Below are positions 9,268 through 17,409 of a DNA stretch of 64,000 bases, in pieces. Origin of the DNA: Micromonospora sp. H61 (GTDB lineage: Bacteria > Actinomycetota > Actinomycetes > Mycobacteriales > Micromonosporaceae); assembly GCF_018070325.1 (NCBI RefSeq), contig NZ_JAGPXY010000017.1, forward strand, positions 1 to 64,000, read 5' to 3'. Within the stretch, counting starts at the first letter, position 1; every line of letters starts with the position of its first letter. The notes below the pieces were generated by a model. That model was not told where the DNA came from, searched no databases, and was given only the letters and a program-made list of their open reading frames with translations. The position numbers and the translations under genes were made by a program.

Positions 9268-10277
9268 CTACGCCGAGCCGGTGGCGGCTCGGTCCACGGT
9301 GGCCGCCGGGTCGCCGCGCAACACCTGGTCCACGTCGAAGCGGATCGGCCGGTCGAGCTGGTCGTAGCGGCAGGATCGGGGGTCGCGGTCCGGGCGCCAC
9401 CGAACGAACTGCGCGGTGTGCCGGAACCGCTCGCCCTCCATGGCGTCGTAGCCCACCTCGACCACCAACTCGGGGCGCACCGGCTCCCACTCCAGGTTCT
9501 TCGTGCCGGTCCACCGGCTGACCCCACCGGGGATGCGTTGGCCACGCTCGTGGTCGCCGTGCACCCACGGGTGCTCGCCGCCGGTGTCCCGATAGGGCGC
9601 CAACTCGTCGAGCAACTCGGCGCGGCGGGTCATGCTGAACGACGCGCTCACGCCCACGTGGTGCAGGACCCCGGCGTCGTCGTACAGGCCGAGCAGCAGC
9701 GAGCCCACCACTGGGCCGGACTTGTGCCAGCGGAAGCCGGCCACCACCGCGTCCGCGGTGCGGGCATGCTTGACCTTGAACATCAGTCGCTTGCCCGGCT
9801 CGTACGGCAGGTCGGCCGGCTTGACGATCAAACCGTCCAGCCCGGCGCCCTCGAAGACGTCGAACCAGCGCCGCGCGGTGTCCGGGTCGGTGGTGACCTG
9901 GGTGACGTGCACCGGCGGGCGCACCCCGGCCAGCGCCTCGACCAGCCGCTCCCGGCGGCGCGGGTAGGGCTGGTCGAGCAGGGCCTCGTCACCGATCGCC
10001 AGCAGGTCGAACGCGACGAAGTCGGCCGGGGTGGTCTCGGCCAGCATCTTCACCCGGGACGCGGCCGGGTGGACGCGCTGGGCCAGCAGCTCGAAATCCA
10101 GCCGGGGCTGGCCGCTCGGCCCGTCGCGTCGAATCACGATCAACTCCCCGTCGACAGCGCAGCGCTCCGGCAACTGCCGGCGGGCCTGCTCGACCACCTC
10201 GGGGAAGTAGCGGGTCATCGACTTGCCGCCCCGGCTGGCCAACTCGACCTCGTCGCCGTCGCGGAACACGATGCACC
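9268..10277 (-). pseudogene. ligC: 3' part of LigC-type ATP-dependent DNA ligase, interrupted by the mobile element
   Basis: This segment encodes the ligase from CIVFRDG to the end, including the nucleotidyltransferase motifs DGELIVI, EGAGLDGLIVK and FKVKH and the OB-fold region EGERFRHTAQF. It lacks the N-terminus and motif I (KxDG with the lysine that is adenylated), so it cannot be an active ligase. An ORF continues into the element to a GTG at 10404, but that part bears no relation to ligases. The missing 5' piece is at 48127-48232, and the two join in frame exactly (1116 nt). The full gene would be about 371 aa, the size of mycobacterial LigC. Confidence 0.95.
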
Positions 10278-10296
10278 GGTCTGTTGACTGAACTCC
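10278..10296 (+). repeat. left element end: junction GG, 6-bp spacer and 13-bp terminal inverted repeat
   Basis: The chromosomal sequence ends at GATGCACC; then GGTCTG (10278-10283) and TTGACTGAACTCC (10284-10296) follow. The last 13 bp are the inverted complement of 48114-48126 with one mismatch. In a circular form the two repeats would face each other across GGTCTG, the layout of a tyrosine-recombinase core site (two arms around a 6-bp overlap). The roles are inferred; the sequences are directly visible. Confidence 0.8.
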
Positions 10297-10387
10297 GGCC
10301 CGGACGGTGATCGCCACGGAGCACGTTGGTCGGTTGGTGAAGGTCCTTTCGTAAGGTGGCCCATGCTTAACGACACGGAGATTACGT

Positions 10388-10882
10388 ACACTCTGTTTCC
10401 TCACTGTGCGTCAGCGTCCCGTGATCCTGGACCGGGAACCACGAGTTCCGTCCACTGAGCCAACTCCGCCATGAACAAGCGCAGGCTCTGGCAGGCGCGA
10501 TCGATCGACGCGATTTACACGAGCCCGACGCTGCGCTGTCGGCAGACCATGGAACCGCTGTCCGCGAAATCCGGGCTGTCATTGAGCGAGCGTCCAGAGC
10601 TCTACGAGCCGGCCAGCTTCGGCGAGACCAGCGAGTGGGCTCCGGGGTGTACGCACCGATGGGTGAAGCGGTCGGTGGTGCTTGGACTGCTGGTAGAGCA
10701 CTGGGCGCAATGACAAAGCTGGGTGCGGCCCAATCGGGTGGCAACGTCGTCCTCTGCTCGCTTGGTGACGTCATCCCGGTGCTTCTGTCCTCGTTCGCGG
10801 GCGTCTTCAAACTCTGCTGGCCCCGGTGTTGGACCACGGCGGCTGGCACAGGTTGCACTTTACCGCCGCGCGACTCACGATG
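10388..10882 (+). pseudogene. decayed SixA-like histidine phosphatase
   Basis: The stretch SIDAIYTSPTLRCRQTMEPL (from about 10502) and, in another frame, GGNVVLCSLGDVIPVLL are hallmarks of the phosphohistidine-phosphatase/phosphoglycerate-mutase superfamily. A third frame then gives LDHGGWHRLHF. The N-terminal RHA catalytic histidine region is degraded (LFPHCASASRD) and an in-frame stop follows. At least two frameshifts and one stop break the gene. It lies just inside the left end of the element and is probably a relic of an earlier insertion or cargo. Confidence 0.6.
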
Positions 10883-11030
10883 ACCGTTCATCCCGGACTG
10901 CGCCCATACTGCTGGTGTTGCCGTCGCGTTGCCCTTCGACGGCAACCTGCGGCAGGATCTTGGGCGCTAAGATATGGTCTTTCGCCTTCCAGTGCCGGGG
11001 TGTCATACCCCTGGTTACCCGGTCGTGGCG

Positions 11031-11252
11031 TTAATTTCGCCAACTCCTCTCCGGCTGATCCTCTAGAGGGCTCTCGGCAAACGCCGGGTCTCCCTCTGCT
11101 GCACGGGCGACGCAGTCGGCCCAGCGGTCTATGAACGCGTTTCCAACAGCGGATGCCGGTGGCTCTCGGACTTCCTGGAATGCCCAGCCAGCGACCTTGA
11201 GCTGCCACGGCGCGACTGCCCGAGACACGGCCACACTGATCGATTGGGTCAA
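11031..11252 (-). CDS. small hypothetical or remnant ORF
   Basis: A 73-aa frame starting at a TTG has a plausible protein-like sequence (AGWAFQEVREPPASAVGNAF, then DRWADCVARAAEGDPAF) but no recognised domain and no good ribosome binding site. It lies in the degraded left part of the element. It may be the tail of a lost gene. Confidence 0.25.
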   Translation of the reverse strand: MTQSISVAVSRAVAPWQLKVAGWAFQEVREPPASAVGNAFIDRWADCVARAAEGDPAFAESPLEDQPERSWRN

Positions 11253-11396
11253 CGCCTACTGGGACGCCAGGGGCTTTGGCTAGCGCATCCCACCGGACCC
11301 GCACGGCCCGGTCGCCGCGTCTCGTTTCCGGCGTACGCTGGCCTGGCACATCGTCCGCCGCCGCGCGGCCTCGTCGCCGGCGCGATCCCCTATGGC

Positions 11397-11444
11397 CACC
11401 TGCACCTGCACCTGCACCTGCACCTGCACCTGCACCTGCAGCTG
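11397..11444. repeat. hexanucleotide tandem repeat (CACCTG)n
   Basis: Seven perfect CACCTG copies (11397-11438) are followed by one variant CAGCTG (11439-11444). In the forward frame it reads as alternating Ala-Pro, in the reverse as Gln-Val. It sits in a stretch without a credible gene, so a simple-sequence expansion is the best description. The copy number may vary by slippage. Confidence 0.9.
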
Positions 11445-11594
11445 CGGCCAATGCTCGGTGGTGTGCGTGTCGAGCGCCGGCGCAGGTGGTGCTGCACCGA
11501 TTCGGGCGGTTGTTCGGCACGGACCCATCCTGCCGTTCCGCTGCCATCAACGGCTTTGAACTTGGACCTACGGGTTCCGAACCGGAGTGCACGA

Positions 11595-11617
11595 AGGGCC
11601 CGCTCGCGGCGGGCCCT
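11595..11617. terminator. GC-rich hairpin, terminator-like
   Basis: AGGGCCCGC (11595-11603) pairs perfectly with GCGGGCCCT (11609-11617) around a 5-nt loop. There is no clear upstream gene now, so it may be left from a lost transcription unit. Confidence 0.4.
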
Positions 11618-11701
11618 AAGGCGGGCGCGGGAGCCCAGGCTCGAGCGTCCTGCGCCTTCCACGCTAGCAGCAGCTTCGCTGAAACGAGTATGAGACGGCA
11701 C

Positions 11702-11901
11702 TTATACGCTCGCGGTTCGCAGGAGGGCGTCGATGGCCGCACGAAGGTCAACGATGCTGGCAGGCTTCCGGGCGCTCGACGCGGAAGAACCTGCCGCATC
11801 GCTCGCGCTGGGTGCTGGAGTACGTCGTGGCGGGCGTCCGAGCATCTCGTGAGCGATCCGGCTGACGATGTCCCGCAGTTTTCCGCTAGGTCGTCAGGCA
11901 T
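11702..11901 (-). pseudogene. small frameshifted gene of unknown function
   Basis: From the ATG at 11901 the frame reads MPDDLAEN. A one-base deletion in a run of A (about 11885) then moves the good coding frame to LRDIVSRIAHEMLGRPPRRT, ending RKPASIVDLRAAIDALLRTA and a stop at 11702. Adding one A joins the two halves as MPDDLAEKLRDIVSRIAHEM, strongly suggesting a real ancestral protein of about 66 aa. The family is not recognised. It lies downstream of the HNH-ATPase gene on the same strand. Confidence 0.45.
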
Positions 11902-12058
11902 GTGCCGGATTTGACAGAGCATGGTGGATCATCATGCTGCGAGTACTGCTGGCCCGAGGCGCCGAAGCACGCAGCCCGTGCCGGCCAGGACGCCAACGAT
12001 GAAACCGCTGGCACCTCCCCTGATCCTCCCTGATCTCCGGGTGCCGCTACTGCTGGGA

Positions 12059-13264
12059 TCAGCGGCCAGGGATGTCAAGCGTCGTCTGGACCTCGAAATC
12101 AACTGGGCACCTGAACTCCGAGCCACGTCCGCCTTCAAGTTCGGCGATCGTCCAGTCCGTGGCGCAGTCGGCTACCTGACGGGATGCAGTGACCACGGCA
12201 ACCTGTGCATGCTCTGCCGCCGACTCAAGCCTTTCCAACGTCGAGCGAACTACGTTCATGTCGTGGAACCTGCCAAACAGTCCGTCGATCAGCAGGAAGG
12301 TCGGCTCTACGCGGGCGTGGTGGCGGGCGTGTGCACTGGCCAACTCGACTAGCAGTTGAGCGCTTAGCAAGGCAGGAAGATGACTTGGTCGTGTCTCTCG
12401 AATGAGGCGTCCTTGAAGATTCAAGACCCATTCGACACGGTCCCCAACAATCTGGATCTCCCGGATCACATCGCTCGCCTCCGGAAGCAAGCGCAGCAGA
12501 GCTTTTGTGGACGCGATGTTCAGATCTAACATCTGAGCCAGGCTGGCGATGTGCTCTAGCGAATCACCTGTGTCGAGCGACAGCAGGATCGTTTTGTAAG
12601 GTCTGGCAACATAGGGCACCGATCGTCCGTCCAGAACATGGCTCACCTCGCCGGCCCGCCCGCTCGTGGCTACATCGTGGTTGTTGGGATCGAACCACTT
12701 AACTGCAATGTCGACGTCCTGACGACGAGACATCTTGGCGACGTGGTCTGGATGGGAGACGCTTGCGATGAGGCGAGTGAGTACAGATTTTCCGCTAGCG
12801 TTGGGGCCCGTAATGATGTTACGCATACCGAGGTTGAACGTTCTTCCCGCCAAGGAGGCTGGTGCCGAATCAATCCTAATCAGCTCGACGAGCCCGTAGC
12901 TATCCGAGGCCACGCCGGTGACCTCTGCGCCCTTCCGGGCCTCATGGAGTCGCTTCCAAGCTTTGAGCTGCGTTGCGGAATAAAGGCTTCCCGACTCCGA
13001 GTCGATCGCCTTGCCGTGCGTATAGCAGCACCAGATGCCGTTCTCTGGCTCGCTCCTCTCGGCAGGAGAGAGGCCGCCGGTCCCGCGGGGCCCATTCGGC
13101 GCGGCGGCAAAAATGTGCGCGGCCATTCCTGTGCGGACTGTCGCGCTACCGTCGGGCGCGGGACCGATGGTGAGACGACCACAGTTCAGTACTGAGCATT
13201 GATAGCCAGCTCTTTCGGCAATAATCTTGCGAACTGCTGGCGGAAAGTCGGCCCGACGACTCAT
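12059..13264 (-). CDS. HNH-nuclease / SMC-like ATPase fusion (Septu-like putative defence protein)
   Basis: The 401-aa product has an N-terminal HNH-type nuclease module (residues ~1-95): Cys-rich GYQCSVLNC, the AAHIFAA histidine, then ENGIWCCYTHGKAID. It is followed by an ABC/SMC-like ATPase with Walker A GPNASGKS at about residue 152 and Walker B FLLIDGLFGRF near 340. HNH nuclease plus ATPase is the pairing of Septu (PtuA ATPase, PtuB HNH), here in one chain, so nucleic-acid cleavage gated by the ATPase is inferred. It starts the element's series of conflict genes and is transcribed leftward. It differs from PtuAB in order and size. Confidence 0.75.
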   Translation of the reverse strand: MSRRADFPPAVRKIIAERAGYQCSVLNCGRLTIGPAPDGSATVRTGMAAHIFAAAPNGPRGTGGLSPAERSEPENGIWCCYTHGKAIDSESGSLYSATQLKAWKRLHEARKGAEVTGVASDSYGLVELIRIDSAPASLAGRTFNLGMRNIITGPNASGKSVLTRLIASVSHPDHVAKMSRRQDVDIAVKWFDPNNHDVATSGRAGEVSHVLDGRSVPYVARPYKTILLSLDTGDSLEHIASLAQMLDLNIASTKALLRLLPEASDVIREIQIVGDRVEWVLNLQGRLIRETRPSHLPALLSAQLLVELASAHARHHARVEPTFLLIDGLFGRFHDMNVVRSTLERLESAAEHAQVAVVTASRQVADCATDWTIAELEGGRGSEFRCPVDFEVQTTLDIPGR

Positions 13265-14027
13265 CTCTTCAAGGTCCCCAAATTAGAAACTTCCCCACTG
13301 GTCGGCCTTCCGGAGAAGGCGAGGTTTCAGCCGGTTCGCCTAACTATCCATTGACCCACCGGCGGCTGACCTTCGCGATCCAGAGTAGACGCGGGCGAGG
13401 AATCTGACGAGCCCATCGAAGCCTCACATGGTGGACCGCGAGGGGAAGCGGCGGGCCGCGTCGGGTGTACCGCAAATGCCTGAGGGTATCGTGCTGAGGT
13501 CACCGCCGAAGAGCTCGTCTTCGGCACGGTCCCATCGCAGTCATCGTGCCCGAGCCTGAGCCCGAGGTGAACGTCGGTGTGCGACGATCCGTCGCCGGAT
13601 TCGCGAGCCTGGTCGGGGTGCCGGTTTACCGACCGCATCAGATTTACCTGACTCGGGTCGGACAGCAGCCGCAGCGCCAGGCCGAGAATCTGCGCGCTCT
13701 CCAAAAGTCCATGATCTCCAGAGAACCTCGGTGGCTGCCCGGATTGCCTATCCGCAGCATCCCCCATGAGCACACGCTCGGAGAGGCAACGCACCTTGAG
13801 CATGTCAAGAAGGGGCGAGGGTCGGCCCGTGAAAGCGTGCCAGCGGGTTCTTGACACGTCGGCGTCCTCAAGGCCATGTCATCGAGGCACCGACCGAGAG
13901 GGCTGGGCGGGAAGGTGCTCGGGGCGGCGGGACGTTGGGGGCGGTCCCGCTTTGGCGCGAAAGGCGGCCTGATCGCAAACAGGCCACCGGGAGCGTCGGA
14001 TGACGGACCGTCATCGCGTACCCGTGC
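13265..14027. other. unresolved stretch with two opposed small ORFs
   Basis: Two long frames overlap on opposite strands: 13327-13857 minus (176 aa) and 13546-13854 plus (102 aa, beginning PEPEPEVNV). Both have high third-position GC, neither has a recognisable domain, and neither has a strong ribosome binding site. At most one is real. The stretch also holds the upstream region of the HNH-ATPase gene. Confidence 0.4.
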
Positions 14028-16646
14028 TCACCCTTCCCCGTCGAGATCTTTCAGCCAGGCAAGAACAGCCATCGATCGGTCGAGGTGAGGCTGAAAGACA
14101 GCGGGCCATCGGGCGGCCAACTCCCGGTAGGCCTCGACGGCTTCCTCGATCGCGGCCAGGCCGTCCTCCCGCCGGCCCAGCGCACCCAGATCGACGGAGA
14201 GGTTGTTCAACGACGCGGCCAGGTCGGGCAGGAACGCTTCCGGGCGGGCCGCGGCCAACTGCCGGCGGATGGTGACGGCTTCCTTGCTGGCGGCCAGCCC
14301 GTCTTCCCGCCGACCCAGCGCACCCAGATCGACGGAGAGGTTGTTCAACGATGTGGCCAGGTCGGGCAGGAACGCTTCCGGGCGGGCCGCGGCCAACTGC
14401 CGGCGGATGGTGACGGCTTCCTTGCTGGCGGCCAGCCCGTCTTCCCGCCGACCCAGCGCACCCAGATCGACGGAGAGGTTGTTCAACGATGTGGCCAGGT
14501 CGGGCAGGAATGCGTCCGGGTCGTTGGTGACGTGGTGGCGGTACTCGTCGACGAGGCGTTGGGTGAGTTCGCCGGCCAATTCGGCCAGATTGTGGCTGAC
14601 CGCGGGAAGCCGGTCGGACATGGCGGTCAATTCGTCGATGCTGGTTTGTGGATCGGCGGTCAACTGCCGCAGCGCGCTGACGAGCGGGCCGGGGAACTCG
14701 ACCTTGGTGGTGACGTCGATCGCTGGTCCGGCGAGTAGGTGGGGGTAGCGCAGGACCAGATCGGTTAATGGCTTGTCGAGGGCTCGGTTGAAGGCCGCTT
14801 GGGCTGCGGCCCGGGTATACACGGTGATCAGCTGGCGGCGCTGAACCGCAGTGGCCGCCGACAGCAGCGGGTCGGGCAGTTGGGGGTGTTCTTGCAGGTG
14901 CAGGCCGGTGACCCGTTCGGCGAGCCGGTCGGGTTGCAGGCTGCTCCACCGGCAATTGCCGCCGTCAACCGGTGGCGGGTATAGACGGCCGATCCAGGCC
15001 TGGACCCGGTCGCGGCGGTCGCGGCTCTGATCGGCCAGAGAGGGCAGCTGCCGCAGCAGGGCGTCGGCGTGCTCGTGGTCGTCGGCGCCGAATAGGATCG
15101 CGATGCTCAGGGCGTCGATAAGAGTCTTCTTGCCGAACAGGTCTGGGAACAGGTGCTCGGCGCGGGCGGTGGCCCACCACCAGCGGTGTTCGTGGTCTAG
15201 CAGCCGGTCCTCAACCGGCCTGCCCGCCCGGTCCTGTGGAACACCGGCGGCCAGGGCGGTGTCAAGCAGATCGGCCAGAGCCGTCATCTGGACCGTCAGC
15301 ACGGAGACCGGCCCGCTGCTGGCAACCCGGGTGCCGTCTTGGGCGAGCCGAGCGGCTATGTCGGGCCAGTCGTTGCCTCGGTGGGCCGGCAGCGCGGCCA
15401 GAGCTACGGCGAGGTCGGCGACGGCCTGCCGGTAGGCGCCCGGTTCGGGGTCAAGGACCGGCAGGAGGGTGGTGCGGGCGGTGTCGAAAAGGTGTTCGCT
15501 GTGCCGATCTGCGGCAGACAACGCGCTCCACCAGTCACCGGCGGTGCGGGCCAGCAGCAACACCCGAACCTGGGTCGCCCCACTGTGCCCGGTACAAGCG
15601 CGTAACACCTCGGCGAGTTGCCCGGTGCGGGTCTCGGCGTAGTCAACGACGACCAACAGTGGCACCGTGACCTCAGCGAGGACCTCCAACAGGGATCCCC
15701 TGACGTTGCCGCGCAGCCACAGCGTTGCCCACCGCCGCGCGGACAACCTGCGGGCCAACTCCACCCCGAGGCGGGTCTTGCCCTGCCCCCCGCTGGCGTG
15801 CCACAACCACATCCCGAATCCGTCGTCACCGGCACACCACTCCAGCAACTTGTCCAGGATCAGCTCACGGCCGCGGAACCCGACGACCTGCGCCTGCGCT
15901 GTCAGCAGCGCAGCCGGGGACTGCCCACGCACCGCGGTGGGCTCTGCCAGCTCGCGTAACTCCACCGGGTCCAGCATCGTGTCGGCCAGGCCGTGCCCTG
16001 CCAGCACCTGCCTCACCCGCGGGTCGCGGACCAGTAGCGACATTGGCACGGCGGTCAGATGACCGTGCCCGCCGCCGGCTACATCGGCGACGGCGACCCC
16101 GACCAGCAGCGGTCCGCAGAACAGGCCACCACCTGACAACCCCGCCCACGGTGAACCCTCAGAGGTGGGAGGCTCACCGTCCAGGGCTAGTACGTACTGG
16201 TCGGCCACGACCCGGCTGCCCGGATTGATCGTGCCGGTGACCCCCCACGTGTCGGCGTGCCCGTCGGGCTGCGCCCAGTCAGGAAATCCCCGCGCATGTG
16301 CGAAGGCCGGTCGGTCGGTGACCAGCCGCCCCCAACGCGGTGCCCGACCGGCTGGCGCGACCCAGTCTGGGTCGACGACCTGCACTATGGCCGCGTCGTC
16401 GCGCCCGCGCGCCGTGCCCCGCCACACCACCTGCGCGGTGAACGTGCGCGGACTGCCCGCCGGGAACACTTGCACCGACTGCCCGACCTCGACGGTGGCG
16501 TGCGCGGAGGTCAGCACCAGCCGATCCGCGATCACATACCCCGACCCTCGCGACGGCCCGCCCGAGACCGACACCACCCGCTGAGCGTTCACCCCCGCAC
16601 CGGGCGACCGGTCGTCCGGTCGAGTCCCAGGGTCAGCGCCCGACAT
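14028..16646 (-). CDS. trypsin-like protease / STAND NTPase / TPR protein (conflict-system receptor-effector)
   Basis: Using the ATG at 16646 (872 aa; an ATG at 16658 is also possible), residues 20-230 are a trypsin-like protease with LTSAHAT (His49), RDDAAIV (Asp83/84) and GLSGGG (Ser171). A STAND NTPase follows with GGQGKTRL at 286-293 and VVVDYAE near 332-338. The C-terminus is TPR-like 46-residue repeats, two of them identical at DNA level. It overlaps the trypco2 gene just upstream. The known pattern for such proteins is that sensing by the repeats drives NTPase assembly and activates the protease; this use is inferred here. Confidence 0.9.
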   Translation of the reverse strand: MSGADPGTRPDDRSPGAGVNAQRVVSVSGGPSRGSGYVIADRLVLTSAHATVEVGQSVQVFPAGSPRTFTAQVVWRGTARGRDDAAIVQVVDPDWVAPAGRAPRWGRLVTDRPAFAHARGFPDWAQPDGHADTWGVTGTINPGSRVVADQYVLALDGEPPTSEGSPWAGLSGGGLFCGPLLVGVAVADVAGGGHGHLTAVPMSLLVRDPRVRQVLAGHGLADTMLDPVELRELAEPTAVRGQSPAALLTAQAQVVGFRGRELILDKLLEWCAGDDGFGMWLWHASGGQGKTRLGVELARRLSARRWATLWLRGNVRGSLLEVLAEVTVPLLVVVDYAETRTGQLAEVLRACTGHSGATQVRVLLLARTAGDWWSALSAADRHSEHLFDTARTTLLPVLDPEPGAYRQAVADLAVALAALPAHRGNDWPDIAARLAQDGTRVASSGPVSVLTVQMTALADLLDTALAAGVPQDRAGRPVEDRLLDHEHRWWWATARAEHLFPDLFGKKTLIDALSIAILFGADDHEHADALLRQLPSLADQSRDRRDRVQAWIGRLYPPPVDGGNCRWSSLQPDRLAERVTGLHLQEHPQLPDPLLSAATAVQRRQLITVYTRAAAQAAFNRALDKPLTDLVLRYPHLLAGPAIDVTTKVEFPGPLVSALRQLTADPQTSIDELTAMSDRLPAVSHNLAELAGELTQRLVDEYRHHVTNDPDAFLPDLATSLNNLSVDLGALGRREDGLAASKEAVTIRRQLAAARPEAFLPDLATSLNNLSVDLGALGRREDGLAASKEAVTIRRQLAAARPEAFLPDLAASLNNLSVDLGALGRREDGLAAIEEAVEAYRELAARWPAVFQPHLDRSMAVLAWLKDLDGEG
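14221..14496. repeat. perfect 138-bp tandem duplication inside the TPR region
   Basis: Bases 14221-14358 and 14359-14496 appear identical over all 138 bp (46 codons: AFLPDLATSLNNLSVDLGAL and the following 26 residues). A third, diverging copy lies at about 14090-14220. The identity points to very recent duplication in the sensor part of the STAND protein. Confidence 0.93.
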
Positions 16647-16968
16647 GCCCGGACACATCACCCGGCCCAAAACCCTCAGCGTCAGCAGCGATCAACAGGT
16701 CACCGCCGCCGGGGTCTTTCGGGGTCACCGTCACCTTCACCTTGTGCGTACGCCCCCGTGACACACCCGCCTGCACCTCCGCTGAGCCCAACACCCACGC
16801 CTTGAACCCCGCCTTCGCCTTCGCATCAGCGCGCAGCTCGACGATGAACTCCATCTCTATCGGCCCCACCACGAACCCGACCGGCTGCCCCCGACCACGC
16901 CACGCCGCCTCCACCAACTCCTCCCGCACCGCTGCCACCGCGTCCGCGAGCTCGATATCCACCCTCAT
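16633..16968 (-). CDS. trypco2-family protein, partner of the trypsin-STAND protein
   Basis: The 111-aa protein (MRVDIELADAVAAVREELVE, then VGPIEMEFIVEL and RGRTHKVKVTVTPKD) matches the trypsin-co-occurring domain 2 family, known from comparative genomics of NTP-dependent conflict systems in multicellular bacteria. An AAGGGCGG sequence precedes the ATG. Its end overlaps the start of the trypsin-STAND gene, so the two are translationally coupled. The family's biochemical function is not established; a regulator or target of the protease is inferred. Confidence 0.8.
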   Translation of the reverse strand: MRVDIELADAVAAVREELVEAAWRGRGQPVGFVVGPIEMEFIVELRADAKAKAGFKAWVLGSAEVQAGVSRGRTHKVKVTVTPKDPGGGDLLIAADAEGFGPGDVSGHVGR

Positions 16969-17409
16969 CCGCCCTTCGACGACCGGGCAGCATCACCCGG
17001 AGCACGTCAGCCTGGCCAAGTCCGATCACCTGCGCAACCATCCACATCCGTCCGATCACCGACAGCGTCCCCCGGGCACCCGATCCGCTTCAACAGCGGC
17101 GACACCCAATGGATCCGCTGGGGGCTTGGGCACCGCACACCTGCTTGTCCCAACTCCTGCGCGGCCGCGACACCGGGCCGGTGATCCTGTCCGAACGCAG
17201 CCCGGACCCATCCGCCGACCCGGCGCCGCCGACCAGTCATCGGGTTAGTCGCAAGGTTCGCAGTGCCCAGCCGCGCTCCCGCAAGGGATGTGCGGAGTAG
17301 CTCTGCCCTTCAATATCTTCTTTCGGCGCATGGTGGCGGGCCGGATGCCCCTGCCCTTGCGCGCGCCGGGCAGGTACCGTGCGTCAGGGCTCAACTACCG
17401 GAGGCCAAT
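16969..17409. promoter_or_regulatory. divergent intergenic region between trypco2 and NACHT-LRR genes
   Basis: These 441 bp separate two divergent conflict operons and must hold both promoters. The NACHT frame is open back to 17263, but the GGAGG at 17400-17404 marks GTG 17410 as the start. No clear -10/-35 pair or operator was recognised. Confidence 0.4.

Larger units (their letters stand above)
11253..11701. other. gene-poor degraded stretch at left of element
   Basis: No convincing coding region is visible on either strand. The stretch contains a hexanucleotide repeat and a GC hairpin, listed separately. Long frames across it are low-complexity (alanine-proline or arginine rich) and are artefacts of base composition. 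Confidence 0.5.

Noticed and set aside
9268..10404. Intact 378-aa ligase starting at 10404
   Set aside because: The first 43 residues have no relation to ligases and motif I is missing; the true 5' end is at 48127-48232.
11560..11620. tRNA remnant ahead of the hairpin at 11595
   Set aside because: A TTCCGAACC stretch recalls a T-arm, but no acceptor stem or anticodon arm can be paired.
10888..11922. 344-aa minus-strand frame
   Set aside because: It joins unrelated fragments and the hexanucleotide repeat (a run of GAGAGA); the only credible coding piece lies in another frame (11702-11901).
14090..14546. CRISPR-like array
   Set aside because: The 138-bp units are contiguous, in frame and encode TPR-like repeats; there are no spacers.
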